From NCBI GenBank assembly GCA_032718475.1, contig JAUCBJ010001382.1:1-64000 (forward strand): a stretch of 64,000 nt of DNA, given 5' to 3'. Below the pieces are notes generated by a model. It saw only the letters and a list, made by a program, of their open reading frames with translations. It had not been told where the DNA came from and searched no databases. The DNA comes from Nemertoderma westbladi. Lineage: Eukaryota > Xenacoelomorpha > Nemertodermatida > Nemertodermatidae. Shown here one piece after another: positions 40,190-50,625 of this stretch. The translations under genes were made by a program, and so were the position numbers. Position 1 is the first letter of the stretch. Every line of letters starts with the position of its first letter.

Positions 40190-41422
40190 TTATTACCCAG
40201 CGCACAATTGGCGGCCTAAGGAGACTCGTTTGGGGTCATTGACCTCTGAACGAGTGGAGGATCAGGACCGCCGCGCCCACAGAGACAACAGCCGGAGCTC
40301 ACAGCTCGCGGCAAGTACAAGAAGGAGGAGTCCTTGGCAAGCGTCAAGCCAAGGACGAGCAGCTCCATTCTATAGTTGAAGAAAGAGGAGTTGGCGGAGG
40401 CGCCCACAGGGACACGGCAAATGGGACGAGGCCGAGGGAGGAGCACCAGTCGGGAGATAGTCGGTGCCCAGGGAACGTCGTCGCCGGTTCCGGGAAGTGA
40501 CGCCTCAAGGACGCCGTCAACAGAGTCTACAGGGGGTAGACTGGTGTATCTGGAGAGGGGAGCGAGCCCGAGAGACCCAGGAGCTAGCCGATGAGACTAT
40601 AATATCACGGAGCGACAGACTCTAGACATATACATCATCGTCGCTCTGATGTATATCGTAGGTTTTGATCAATCATTCGACTGGACTCATATACACTAGT
40701 CGTATTCATATTTTAGAATTTTATTTTCGAAGGCGAAAAATATTGAAAGGAAATAATTTTATTTTATAGTCCGTTGGAAATATGATTTTGAGCCTATACT
40801 ATATTTGATTTTGTGTATATGACTTTATTTGCTCTAAAGTTTATTGAAAGAGGCAAAGGAAGTGATTGGGGAGACAAACCCGCGGGTTTGGCTTACTCCT
40901 TTCACTTACCTGAGCAATCATCAAACCAAGATGATTTGCGTTTTTTTTATAAGAAATTAAGTAAAGTCCGAAAATGAAAGAAATTATTACGTATTTTATA
41001 TTTAATTTGATTATCGGCCTTTAATGCAATTTAGTTAAAAATTTAGCCTCAAATACGTTTATATTTAGTTTATCTTGTTAATGTTGATCGTTAATTTGAG
41101 ATGGGAAATGGGGGACATTGTCCTAGCCATGTTCCATTTCAATATGTAGACCGTTAATTTGTAAATAAATAAAGGAAGTAATATTTTTGTAATTTTAATT
41201 TTGTATGTAGTAATCATTATGTAGTACGAACGAGAAACAATATTTTGTAAATTTAATTTGTATGTAATTCATTATGCAATATCTATAGCAATATTTGTAA
41301 ATAGTAGGACCTATAGTATTAAGTATTTAGATTGGTTGGAAGAAATTTATTTTGTTTTGTATACATCACCTTATACACTTCTACAATTGGAGGGAAACAT
41401 TGTATGATTTCCCTTGGAGCGG
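40190..41422 (+). other. 3' untranslated region of element A
   Basis: A GC-rich segment (40190-40620) contains a 72-codon ORF at 40376 (MKKEELAEAPTGTRQMGRGR) without motifs. It is followed by AT-rich DNA to the 3' LTR. The bases just before the LTR (CCCTTGGAGCGG) are only weakly polypurine. Confidence 0.4.
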
Positions 41423-42331
41423 TGTTACGGTATATGGCGCTGTATCCATATTATTAGTCATCATGCAGTATGCAATATTAGTCCGTTATGCAGTATGCAA
41501 TATTAGTCTGTTATACTGTACGTAATATTAGTCCATTGTGCAGCATGATATTTTAGATAAGGCATAATAACGCAGTGGTATTTAGGTAGGGAAATCAAAA
41601 CGCCCATATATTTGAAACCATCCATTTTGTATAGTATGTAGCCCTACCTACGTAATTTTGTATTAGGATATATGTAGATAGTTCCAGGGTAGCGAGTTTA
41701 TTCGGACCCTGGATTTTGTGCTTGCTGATATTAGTTTGATAGGGCTAGCATATAGGGACGCCGTCCTGGCCATTCAGCAGCCAGGGACGTGAACCATTAC
41801 CATATATGGTAATAATTTGAGCAATAGGGCTACAATCCGGCCTCCTTATTGGATTAACTGCTTCCAGGTTGGTCTAATGCTAGCATGGACTGGAGAGCCA
41901 ATAGGAGAGCGATTGAGTCACCCTATTGCATCATCCCATCCGGATCACCTATAAATTGGCGGTGTGCCGGTAGAGCCTTACAACCTGTTATCAATCAATT
42001 CAACCTTCACTGCTGTTGTACTTGCTGAGCTGTCTCTATTCAATTTTGACGGATTTTAGAGTATTTTTGCAATTTGATTAATTTCTTGAAATGATTTGCT
42101 AGTGCGATTACTCTTGCTTGTGTTTCTCAATTAATTCCTTCGATTACTGCTAATTACAACTGAACTATGATTTCTACCTTTTGATTAATGGTTCTATGTG
42201 ATTCTTTTCTGCGCAATAATCCTAAGGGATTTCTGAGACTGTCAGACTTTGTGATTTGCATGCGCCGCTACGGTAGCTATTAGCATAATGGAGGGCTAAG
42301 GCGCCAGTGGGCGGTGGGCACATCGGGGGGT
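41423..42331 (+). repeat. 3' LTR of element A, first part
   Basis: Matches 20755-21663 of the 5' LTR and is cut at GGGGT by element C. The LTR resumes at 50378. It contains a TATA box at 41950. Confidence 0.92.
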
Positions 42332-42898
42332 TGTGACGGGATCCGAGAGGATCCCGGTTTATCCGGTGTGTTTCGTACGCGTCCCCGCCCCGCCGTGTGA
42401 ATGGAAAAGGTAATAATAGTTCTAGTGTCGTTGTCGAACTCTGATAACGTTGAGATAATAAATGATGAGTGATACAGATAGCACAGTAGATAAAGCTAAT
42501 ATACCGGTAATATGGTGACGGTGGCGACGACGGTCTTAACAGTCACCGTACTGCCTTACTGTACTGGGATAGCTGACTGAGTAAACTGACTATAATGATT
42601 ACCGTACAGGTAATATATATTGCACGGGTTTGGCCGTTACAGTACTTAGTCGATGCTGTCCCCCCATTGGCTAATACCCCTGTTGGCACCCTTTGCCCCC
42701 CTCTGAAGTGCTTCCCTTCGCCCTTGCTGTTCTCTCTTGGTTAGGGGTTTGGCCCCTGACCCCTATTGTGTGTTTCTCCTTCCCTTCCCACTTTATTGGG
42801 GTAACACAAGGTTGATATTGGTAATCAACCTTGTGCTCCCAATATTGCCTTATGGCTCACCTTATGGGTTTGTGTTAGCGGAATTGGATAAGCTAACA
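42332..42898 (-). repeat. 3' LTR of element C
   Basis: 567 bp, defined by comparison with 49806-50372. No difference was seen by eye. Preceded on the minus strand by the purine tract CATGGGGGGGAG. Confidence 0.93.
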
Positions 42899-43319
42899 CT
42901 CCCCCCCATGCTATCTTCCCGGTGAGAAGATAGCATCCAACTCAAGTGCGCTACAATTCCGCTGGATCCCGATCTAGCATCGGGTGTGGGGTGGGTATAT
43001 TTTTTCGGAGTCGGCTTTCCAGGCCGCTCCCTATGGGTATGATGTCACTACCCTCTGGCGTCTCGTGTCGGGCCGATCGTGCGCTTCTCTCACACAATTT
43101 TTGTTTCCCCAACACTCTCACCACTCTACTCCAACTCTCGCATACCCCCGGACCTCCTCGTCCCACACTCTTCCTCTCACTTCTCCTCCCCCACACTTGA
43201 ATTGCGCCCACGCTCTCTTCGCACTCCGCACTATTACCTCTCCACTCTCTTGTCACTCCCTAAGGCTTTAATCTCTAATGCTACCCCTGTGCTATCATAC
43301 TATCTATCTACAGCTTACT

Positions 43320-45890
43320 AACTCTAACTATCTAACTAACTCTGCTAACTACTAACTCTTACTACTTCTAGCTCTAACTGAGAGCCTCTAACTTTCTACT
43401 GACTCTAACTCTCTACTAAGTCTAACTAACTCCTACTAACTTTCTACTTCTACTAACTCTACTTGACTCCTCTGAGTCTACCAACTCTGCTAACTAGCTC
43501 TACTAACTCTACTCCACTAGCTCTGCTAACTCTACTCCACTAGCTCTGCTAACTCTAAACTAGCTCTACTAACTCTACTCCACTCTTCTAACTACGTGGC
43601 GCTTGCGGTGCCCACAACCACTCTACTATATGGCACCCTATGCGCCCTCTCTGCTCTACTCTACTACCTGGCACCCTATGTGCCCGTCTCTACTCTTCTA
43701 CTATCTGGCACCCTATGTGCCCCCTCTGCTCTACTCTACTACCTGGCACCCTATGTGCCCTCTCTACTACACTACTACCTCTCTAACTTACTACCTGGCA
43801 CCCTATGTGCCCGTCTCTACTCTTCTACTCTCTGGCACCCTATGTGCCCGTCTCTACTCCTCTACATCCCCTTTACGTCTCATCGCCTACACGTGACGCT
43901 CTGAGTGCCGGCAGAGTGGGTACGTTAATTATGTGAACTACTACTGACTCTACTAACTCTCTTCTAACTCTACTAACTCTTTTTGTGCCCGGCACCTCTT
44001 GTGCACGGCACCTTCTAACTCTACTAACTCTCTACGTGGCGCTAACGGTGCCCACAACCACAACCGGTACTACGTACCCTCTTACTAACTCTACCTCTAT
44101 CTACGTGGCGCTAACGGTGCCCACAACCACAACCGGTACTACTACGTACCCTCTTACTAACCTCTAACTCCCACTAACTCTAATTAACATACCCTGCTCT
44201 TACATCACACACATCATCACGCCCGTGCCCCACTAAGTTCAGCGCATTCCCTACTAACTCTAACTACGTGGCGCTTACGGTGCCCACAACCCTCTACTGC
44301 TACTACTAACACCCCTAACTAGCGGTACTACGTACCCTCTTACTACTCTAGCTCTCTCTACTAGCTAGCGGTACTACGTACCCTCTTACTCTTACTAACT
44401 CTCTAACGGTACTACGTACCCCTTAACTCCTACTCTCTAATGGTACTGCGTACCCTCTAACTCTCTAACTATCGGTACTACCTACCCTCTAACTCTAACT
44501 CTAACTAGGCATTACGCACCCTCTAACTCTAACTCTGACTAGGTACCACGTACCTACTAACTCTAACTCTATCGGTACTACCTACCCTCTAACTCTAACT
44601 CTAACTAGGCATTACGCACCCTCTAACTCTAACTCTAACTAGGTACTACGTACCTACTAACTCTAACTAGGTACTACGTACCTACTAACTCTAACTACCG
44701 GTACTACGTACCCTACTAACTCTAACTCTAACTAGGTACTACGTACCTACTGACTCTAACTCCATCGGTACTACCTACCCTCTAACTCTAACTCTAACTA
44801 GGCATTACGTACCCTCTAACTCTAACTAGGTACTACGTACCTACTAACTCTAACTCTAACTAGGTACTACGTACCTACTAACTCTAACTAGGTACTACGT
44901 ACCTACTAACTCTAACTACCGGTACTACGTACCCTCTAACTCTAACTCTAACTAGGTACTACGTACCTACTAACTCTAACTCTATCGGTACTACCTACCC
45001 TCTAACTCTAACTCTAACTAGGCATTACGAACCCTCTAACTCTAACTAACTAGCGGTACTTACGTACCCTCTAACTCTCTTCTACTAACGGTACTACACG
45101 TACCCTCCTACTAACTCTTCTACTAACGGTACTACACGTACCCTCCTACTAACTCTAACTAACTCCTCTAACTCTAACTAGGTACTACGTACCTACTAAC
45201 TCTAACTCTAACTAGGTACTACGTACCTACTAACTCTAACTAGGTACTACGTACCTACTAACTCTAACTACCGGTACTACGTACCCTCTAACTCTAACTC
45301 TAACTAGGTACTACGTACCTACTAACTCTAACTCTATCGGTACTACCTACCCTCTAACTCTAACTCTAACTAGGCATTACGTACCCTCTAACTCTAACTA
45401 ACTAGCGGTACTTACGTACCCTCTAACTCTCTTCTACTAACGGTACTACACGTACCCTCCTACTAACTCTTCTACTAACGGTACTACACGTACCCTCCTA
45501 CTAACTCTAACTAACTCTAGGTACTACGTACCTACTAACTCTAACTAACTCTAGGTACTACGTACCTACTAACTCTCTAACTCTAGGTACTACGTACCTA
45601 CTAACTCTAACTCTGATTAGGTACTACGTACCTACTAACTCTAACTAACTCTAGGTACTACGTACCTACTAACTCTAACTCTGATTAGGTACTACGTACC
45701 TACTAACTCTAACTAACTCTAGGTACTACGTACCTACTAACTCTCTAACTCTAGGTACTACGTACCTACTAACTCTAACTCTGATTAGGTACTACGTACC
45801 TACTAACTCTCTAACTAGCGGTACTTACGTACCCTCTTTAACTAACTAACTAACTGACTAACTAACTAACTCTTACTACCTAACTTCTAC
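43320..45890. repeat. internal satellite of element C with palindromic units
   Basis: About 2.6 kb of CTAACTCTAACTAGGTACTA-type repeats. The core AGGTACTACGTACCT is an interrupted palindrome, repeated dozens of times and spaced by TACTAACTCTAACT of variable number. GGCATTACG(C/T)ACC and CGGTACTACCTACC variants form higher-order blocks. The 5' part (43590-44400) has separate repeats such as TGGCACCCTATGTGCCC, again palindromic. ORFs in this stretch are repeat by-products. Confidence 0.9.
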
Positions 45891-45924
45891 CTACTCTATT
45901 ATTTAATTATTTTCTTAATTTTAA

Positions 45925-48450
45925 TTAAATAATTATTTTATATTTTGTGCGTGGGAAGGGCGTCTCGCCCTCATTCCCACCCCCCTCAGTCCAAAACTTT
46001 GGACGACTAAAAACTCTCACGTGCCCCTTCTTCCGGTAGGCACTCTCCTGCTGCCCTCCTATACGTCCTCTAGCTCTTCGCCACACTCTCTTCGGTGCCA
46101 CCTTTACTGGCCTCCCCCTTCGTATGTGCGCTGGCATTAGAGCCCTCGACGACCCCCGCTCGTCCCTCGGTATACGCGGTGTCTGCCCGTGCAATGCCCC
46201 CTCGCACTGTGTCCGTCCTGCGTGTGTATGCAACACGCCTCCTCCTACTTTCCCGACTCCCTTATGTTTGCTAATGGGCTTCTCTGCCCCTGGTTTAGTC
46301 CTTTCATATCCTCTCCCTTTCCAACACTCTCCGGATCTGTGTCCTTTTACCACACATCGATGACATAGTCCGTTTGCGTCTGTGTAGGCTACACGATCTC
46401 GTTTGGGCAACGCTTGCCAATACTTGCAACTCCTGGTCTTATGGGTTCCGTCCCGATGTAATTGACATTGGAATCCTGGATTATAGCGTTTCCTGTATAG
46501 TCCTTCACGTATCGCGCTTAGGTTTATATGTACCGATTTAATGTTTTGGTTGTCTAGACTCGGCCTACTGGGTGTATTGGGATTGTGTTTATTATATATG
46601 GTGTTATTTTCTTTCTGTCCCTGCCACGGTGTGGCCCTACTACCAGCTAACTGTGGACTGGTAGTCCCCTGTATGGCCGCGTGTGGTGGTGACTGTCCGC
46701 ACGACCTGCTCTCGTCCAGGGAGTTCGATGTTCTCGCTCCTATCGGGGTACATTGTCGATATTGTGATGGGGGAATGTCACCCTGTCCCCCCCCAGCCGG
46801 TATGTTTGGTACTGGGGTTGATGTTAATACATTGGGGCCCATACGTCTATCTCCAATAACTCCCCCCTCCCCTGGATATATGTTATGTCCCTGTGTATTA
46901 TAGTCATGCTGCTGTACCGATATAGGCCTACCTACCTCTCGCCTACCTACCGGTATGTACTCCGCGACTTCCGGGTTTAATTCCGTCGTTCGCGCTACCC
47001 CATCGCCTACTCTATCAATCCCAGCATGGCCTATAATAGTATGTGCAGTAAGGCCTACAGTATGTCCTGCAGTCTGCATGTGCCCTTCCGAACCGAAGTT
47101 TATTCTTCGCGAATCTCGAATCTCCCCGCGACTACCGTACTCTCGATCGGCAGCTACATCCCGTCGGGAAGCTTCTCTTCGATCCCCTATCCTGCTCTCG
47201 TCTTCGTATTGGTACCTCCTGTACCCCTCTCTTGGCGTGCGGTGCGTTTCTCCGGGGCGACGGCAATCTCCCGAAGTTCGACCCCACTGGCTCCCTGACT
47301 CCATCTCTACTATCGACGGTTCGTTATCCGTCCTCGCACTCCTATCATTCGTGGCGACACTTCTTCTACTATCTTCTCTTCTTCTCTTTTCTGTGTAGTA
47401 TTCCGGCTCGTGAGGTCTCTCGTCGACCTCCCGGTTAAACTCCACTCTTCTTCCTCCCTCTTCTAATCGGGCTCGACGCTTCGTCTGCCCTCTCGCGACG
47501 TCAACCTGCCTCTCTCTACTCGATCGCACGCCGCTGGGGATACTCGCAATCCCCCTATTACTCTCCGTCGCCGGTTGTTGCGGTTTACCTGATTCGGCCC
47601 GCGCATTATCCGCTGACGGCTGTGGGACACTCTCTGCCCCCCCTCTCTCTCTACTAATCTCTCGCGGTGGGGTGCCCGTAGCCCCCCCCCACCCGCCACT
47701 TCTAACTTCACTATTTCTTACTACACTTCTATACCCCTCTTGTGGGGCATTCTCTGCCCCCCCTCTCTCGCCACTAATCTTATGTGGTGGGGCGCCCGTA
47801 GCCCCCCCCCACCCGCCACATCTAACTTCAATATCTCTTACTTCGTCTCTACACCCCTCTCTAGTCGACGCACTGTCTCTACTACGGCTGGGTCTATTCA
47901 CCCCCGCCTCTCTCTCTACTACTGCGTGGCCCATCAGGCCCACTTCGGGTTGGCTCAACCCCGCTACCTCCTGCCTACCAACTACGTGGCCTACCAGGCC
48001 GCCGTCGGGTTGGCTCAACCCTGCCACTTCCTGCCTACTAACTACGTGGCCTACCAGGCCGCCGTCTGCCGGGTTATGTACGTCCGACACGCTCACATTA
48101 ATAGCACCATTCCCAATATTATTTTTTAAATCAATTAAATTATTAGAATTTGAAACGGGATTATTGTTTAAATTATTTAAATTACTTAGATCACTACTAT
48201 TCTCTAAACTTAAATTATTATCCGAATTATTTTGCGGGTTTGAATTGAAATTATTATTTAGAATATTTGTATTTAAATTTAAATTACTACTACCCGGTAA
48301 AATATTATTTCCTGTAATAAAGGGATTAGGGTTATCTACTACGGTACTATTAATATTAACTATCTCTAACGTACTACTACTACCCCCCCCCGCCCGTACG
48401 GCTACACCAGTTCTGGCTCTCTCGCCCGGTGCCTGTAAGTGGGGTCTCAC
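45925..48450 (-). CDS. Gag-like ORF 2 of element C (Asn-rich, zinc region)
   Basis: 841 codons; the nominal first codon is GTG, so this is the continuation of ORF 1 and not an independent start. In order: a Ser/Asn/Leu-rich low-complexity domain (NPNPFITGNN, NLNLNTNILNNNF), two tandem-duplicated blocks (GLVGHVVxRQEVAGLSQP; SGGWGGATG...ISRERGGAE), a charged Arg/Glu region, a BEL-type zinc region (CQLHRDGTHKTRSC, then CHRCVVKGHRSGEC), and a basic tail ending in KYKIII. No protease DTGA/DTAS motif follows. Likely RNA-packaging or particle protein; the function is inferred from position and zinc motif. Confidence 0.75.
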   Translation of the reverse strand: MRPHLQAPGERARTGVAVRAGGGSSSTLEIVNINSTVVDNPNPFITGNNILPGSSNLNLNTNILNNNFNSNPQNNSDNNLSLENSSDLSNLNNLNNNPVSNSNNLIDLKNNIGNGAINVSVSDVHNPADGGLVGHVVSRQEVAGLSQPDGGLVGHVVGRQEVAGLSQPEVGLMGHAVVEREAGVNRPSRSRDSASTREGCRDEVRDIEVRCGGWGGATGAPPHKISGERGGAENAPQEGYRSVVRNSEVRSGGWGGATGTPPREISRERGGAESVPQPSADNARAESGKPQQPATESNRGIASIPSGVRSSRERQVDVARGQTKRRARLEEGGRRVEFNREVDERPHEPEYYTEKRRREDSRRSVATNDRSARTDNEPSIVEMESGSQWGRTSGDCRRPGETHRTPREGYRRYQYEDESRIGDRREASRRDVAADREYGSRGEIRDSRRINFGSEGHMQTAGHTVGLTAHTIIGHAGIDRVGDGVARTTELNPEVAEYIPVGRREVGRPISVQQHDYNTQGHNIYPGEGGVIGDRRMGPNVLTSTPVPNIPAGGGQGDIPPSQYRQCTPIGARTSNSLDESRSCGQSPPHAAIQGTTSPQLAGSRATPWQGQKENNTIYNKHNPNTPSRPSLDNQNIKSVHINLSAIREGLYRKRYNPGFQCQLHRDGTHKTRSCKYWQALPKRDRVAYTDANGLCHRCVVKGHRSGECWKGRGYERTKPGAEKPISKHKGVGKVGGGVLHTHAGRTQCEGALHGQTPRIPRDERGSSRALMPAHIRRGRPVKVAPKRVWRRARGRIGGQQESAYRKKGHVRVFSRPKFWTEGGGNEGETPFPRTKYKIII

Positions 48451-49666
48451 TCTCTGATATCTCCAACCGCGCCAGTTCTAGTCGGCGCTGTTTAAGTTTG
48501 GCTTGATATTGCGCAAGCCTCCCTAGCTGAGCACGCAAATCATCCCGCCTGCGCTTACACTCTATCCCTCTCTGTCGCATATCCTGCTCGGCCAACTCTG
48601 CCTCTCTCGCAAGCATCTCAAGCCGCCTCGCCGGCTCGCTCTCTACTCCCATCTCTCGCTCTCTACACTCCTTGGCTCCCTCTCTACACTTCTCGGCCCT
48701 CTCTCTATACTCCCTCTCCAACTCTCCTATCTTCTCTGAGAATGCGGTTCCCTCTCTCAATCGTCTCTCTAACTCATTCTGCTCTGTCGCAACCATTTCT
48801 AATCTATACGCCATGCGTTCACTCTCTCGCACCCTTCTTTCTTTTGCGGAGGATGTAGCAGACTTATCGGTTGCGACGGACTCCTGCCGCTCCTCCGTCC
48901 TACTAACTTTCCCCCGCCTCCCGGAACTTCCTCCGACCGACGAGACCGAATCCTCGGGTTTAACCTCGGATTCGCCCTCCCCAGGTCTCTTCCAACCCAC
49001 TAATTTTACTCCCCGGGCATCGACTAAGTATGGCCCTACGTACACTACGCTAGGTTCCATACCCCCACATTCCCATAGTTTAAACAGTTCGAAGGCAACT
49101 CCCCACGCCCTCAACTCTGCTAGTTCTCTCTGCCCAGAACACACTAGGTGATCAAAGTATCTGTTCGACTCACCTAGTCCCTTTGTCATCCTGACCTCGT
49201 CTATCCTCGCCCCCTCCTTGGCCTCCTTTAGTAGTTCCCGGGTCGCGTTGTAGGCCCGTCGAAGTCGATCAGAAACCCCGACGTCCTCGTCGCCGACCTC
49301 TCGTCCGTCTCTCCGGGTCCGACGTCGTACCGGCGGCCCCACCGTCGCCGTTCCGGTGGACCGTTCGTCGTCCTCGGCCTGTGGCGGACCGGCGACATCG
49401 GTTCGTCGACCCTCGCTCCGCGTCGACTCGTCTTTCTCTTCTCCTCCCGACTCGTCTCCTCTACTCGACTCGCTCTCTCCTGGTAGACGACCCCCCACAC
49501 CTTGGTTCGCCGTGTTGCTCGTTATCGACGTGGCGTCAACGTGCGTCGACGTGGTCGGCGTAGCATCGACCGGCGTCGTGGGTTCGTATCGTCTCGCCGT
49601 GGCCTCGCGGATCGTTAGATCGTCGTCCGGGGTCCGCGGCGGTGTCGTTCCTCTCTCTCGGCTCAT
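48380..49666 (-). CDS. Gag-like ORF 1 of element C
   Basis: 428 codons from ATG. A disordered Thr/Glu/Arg-rich N-terminus is followed by a helical segment RLRRAYNATRELLKEAKEGA (about residues 137-156), WGVAFELFKLWE, and a long charged coiled coil (ERMAYRLEMVATEQNELERR to LGRLAQYQAKLKQRRLELAR). It overlaps ORF 2 by 71 nt. The two frames meet at a run of nine G (48383-48391), after which ORF 1 stops. A single-base length change of that run would merge both into one Gag of about 1240 residues. Confidence 0.8.
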   Translation of the reverse strand: MSRERGTTPPRTPDDDLTIREATARRYEPTTPVDATPTTSTHVDATSITSNTANQGVGGRLPGESESSRGDESGGEEKDESTRSEGRRTDVAGPPQAEDDERSTGTATVGPPVRRRTRRDGREVGDEDVGVSDRLRRAYNATRELLKEAKEGARIDEVRMTKGLGESNRYFDHLVCSGQRELAELRAWGVAFELFKLWECGGMEPSVVYVGPYLVDARGVKLVGWKRPGEGESEVKPEDSVSSVGGSSGRRGKVSRTEERQESVATDKSATSSAKERRVRESERMAYRLEMVATEQNELERRLREGTAFSEKIGELEREYRERAEKCREGAKECREREMGVESEPARRLEMLAREAELAEQDMRQRGIECKRRRDDLRAQLGRLAQYQAKLKQRRLELARLEISESETPLTGTGRESQNWCSRTGGGG

Positions 49667-49707
49667 CTTCGTCTTTGGTAGCCGTCAGTCACAGCTCGGC
49701 AGGCCTA

Positions 49708-49805
49708 GTGTTAAGACTGTGACGGGCAGTTACAGTTCAGGCAATTCTCAGATGTTAAGACTGTGACGGGCAGTTACAGTTCAGGCAATTCTCAGATGTT
49801 AAGAC
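49708..49805 (-). repeat. 44-bp tandem repeat next to the 5' LTR of element C
   Basis: Two full units, each beginning (plus strand) GACTGTGACGGG; TGTGACGGG is also the LTR terminus. The LTR end is thus duplicated into the primer-binding region. I could not recognise a tRNA-complementary site (the first bases after the LTR on the minus strand are GTCTTAACATC). Confidence 0.8.
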
Positions 49806-50372
49806 TGTGACGGGATCCGAGAGGATCCCGGTTTATCCGGTGTGTTTCGTACGCGTCCCCGCCCCGCCGTGTGAATGGAAAAGGTAATAATAGTTCTAGT
49901 GTCGTTGTCGAACTCTGATAACGTTGAGATAATAAATGATGAGTGATACAGATAGCACAGTAGATAAAGCTAATATACCGGTAATATGGTGACGGTGGCG
50001 ACGACGGTCTTAACAGTCACCGTACTGCCTTACTGTACTGGGATAGCTGACTGAGTAAACTGACTATAATGATTACCGTACAGGTAATATATATTGCACG
50101 GGTTTGGCCGTTACAGTACTTAGTCGATGCTGTCCCCCCATTGGCTAATACCCCTGTTGGCACCCTTTGCCCCCCTCTGAAGTGCTTCCCTTCGCCCTTG
50201 CTGTTCTCTCTTGGTTAGGGGTTTGGCCCCTGACCCCTATTGTGTGTTTCTCCTTCCCTTCCCACTTTATTGGGGTAACACAAGGTTGATATTGGTAATC
50301 AACCTTGTGCTCCCAATATTGCCTTATGGCTCACCTTATGGGTTTGTGTTAGCGGAATTGGATAAGCTAACA
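49806..50372 (-). repeat. 5' LTR of element C
   Basis: 567 bp, TGTGACGGG to CTAACA on the plus strand; apparently identical to the 3' LTR. Confidence 0.93.
50058..50095 (-). promoter_or_regulatory. core-promoter candidate in the LTR of element C
   Basis: On the minus strand ATATATATTACC (about 50095-50085) is followed about 27-30 bp later by TCAGTT (50063-50058), an Inr-like start. The same arrangement lies in the 3' LTR near 42584-42621. Confidence 0.35.
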
Positions 50373-50377
50373 GGGGT

Positions 50378-50594
50378 TGAGCGACTAAGGGAGAGCGGAG
50401 GATTCAAAAGCGGGCAACGCTGGCGGGGGTCAACGTTGCGGTCGGGCAGTTTGGACTGTGGGTTGGAGACCGCTCGCCGGTACAGTAATTAGGGGGCTGA
50501 TGATCCAAGGTTTTGTCTCTATTTAGTATTAGGGGGCAGGAATTGGGTTAGTTAGGAAGCCTAGATGTACCCGGGAGGGGCCTGCATACCTTAC

Positions 50595-50625
<31 letters not shown>

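Larger units (their letters stand above)
42332..50372 (-). mobile_element. element C: gag-only LTR retrotransposon in the 3' LTR of A
   Basis: The 567-bp LTRs run TGTGACGGG to TAACA (42332-42898 and 49806-50372) and appear identical. GGGGT target duplications lie at 42327-42331 and 50373-50377, and the 5' LTR of element A gives the empty site. The minus-strand order is 5' LTR, 44-bp repeats, Gag-like ORFs, a long satellite, polypurine tract (CATGGGGGGGAG), 3' LTR. No protease, RT, RNase H or integrase was found in any frame. The zinc region resembles that of element A, so C is probably a non-autonomous BEL/Pao relative mobilised in trans. Confidence 0.88.

Noticed and set aside
42737-43256. 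ORFs in and beside the LTR of element C, also copied at 50211
   Set aside because: Located in LTR and repeat DNA, on the antisense strand of the element, without domains.
45925-49766. Plus-strand ORFs of 80-260 codons across element C
   Set aside because: They are antisense shadows of the Gag-like ORFs, without domains; the minus-strand reading has the zinc motif and start.
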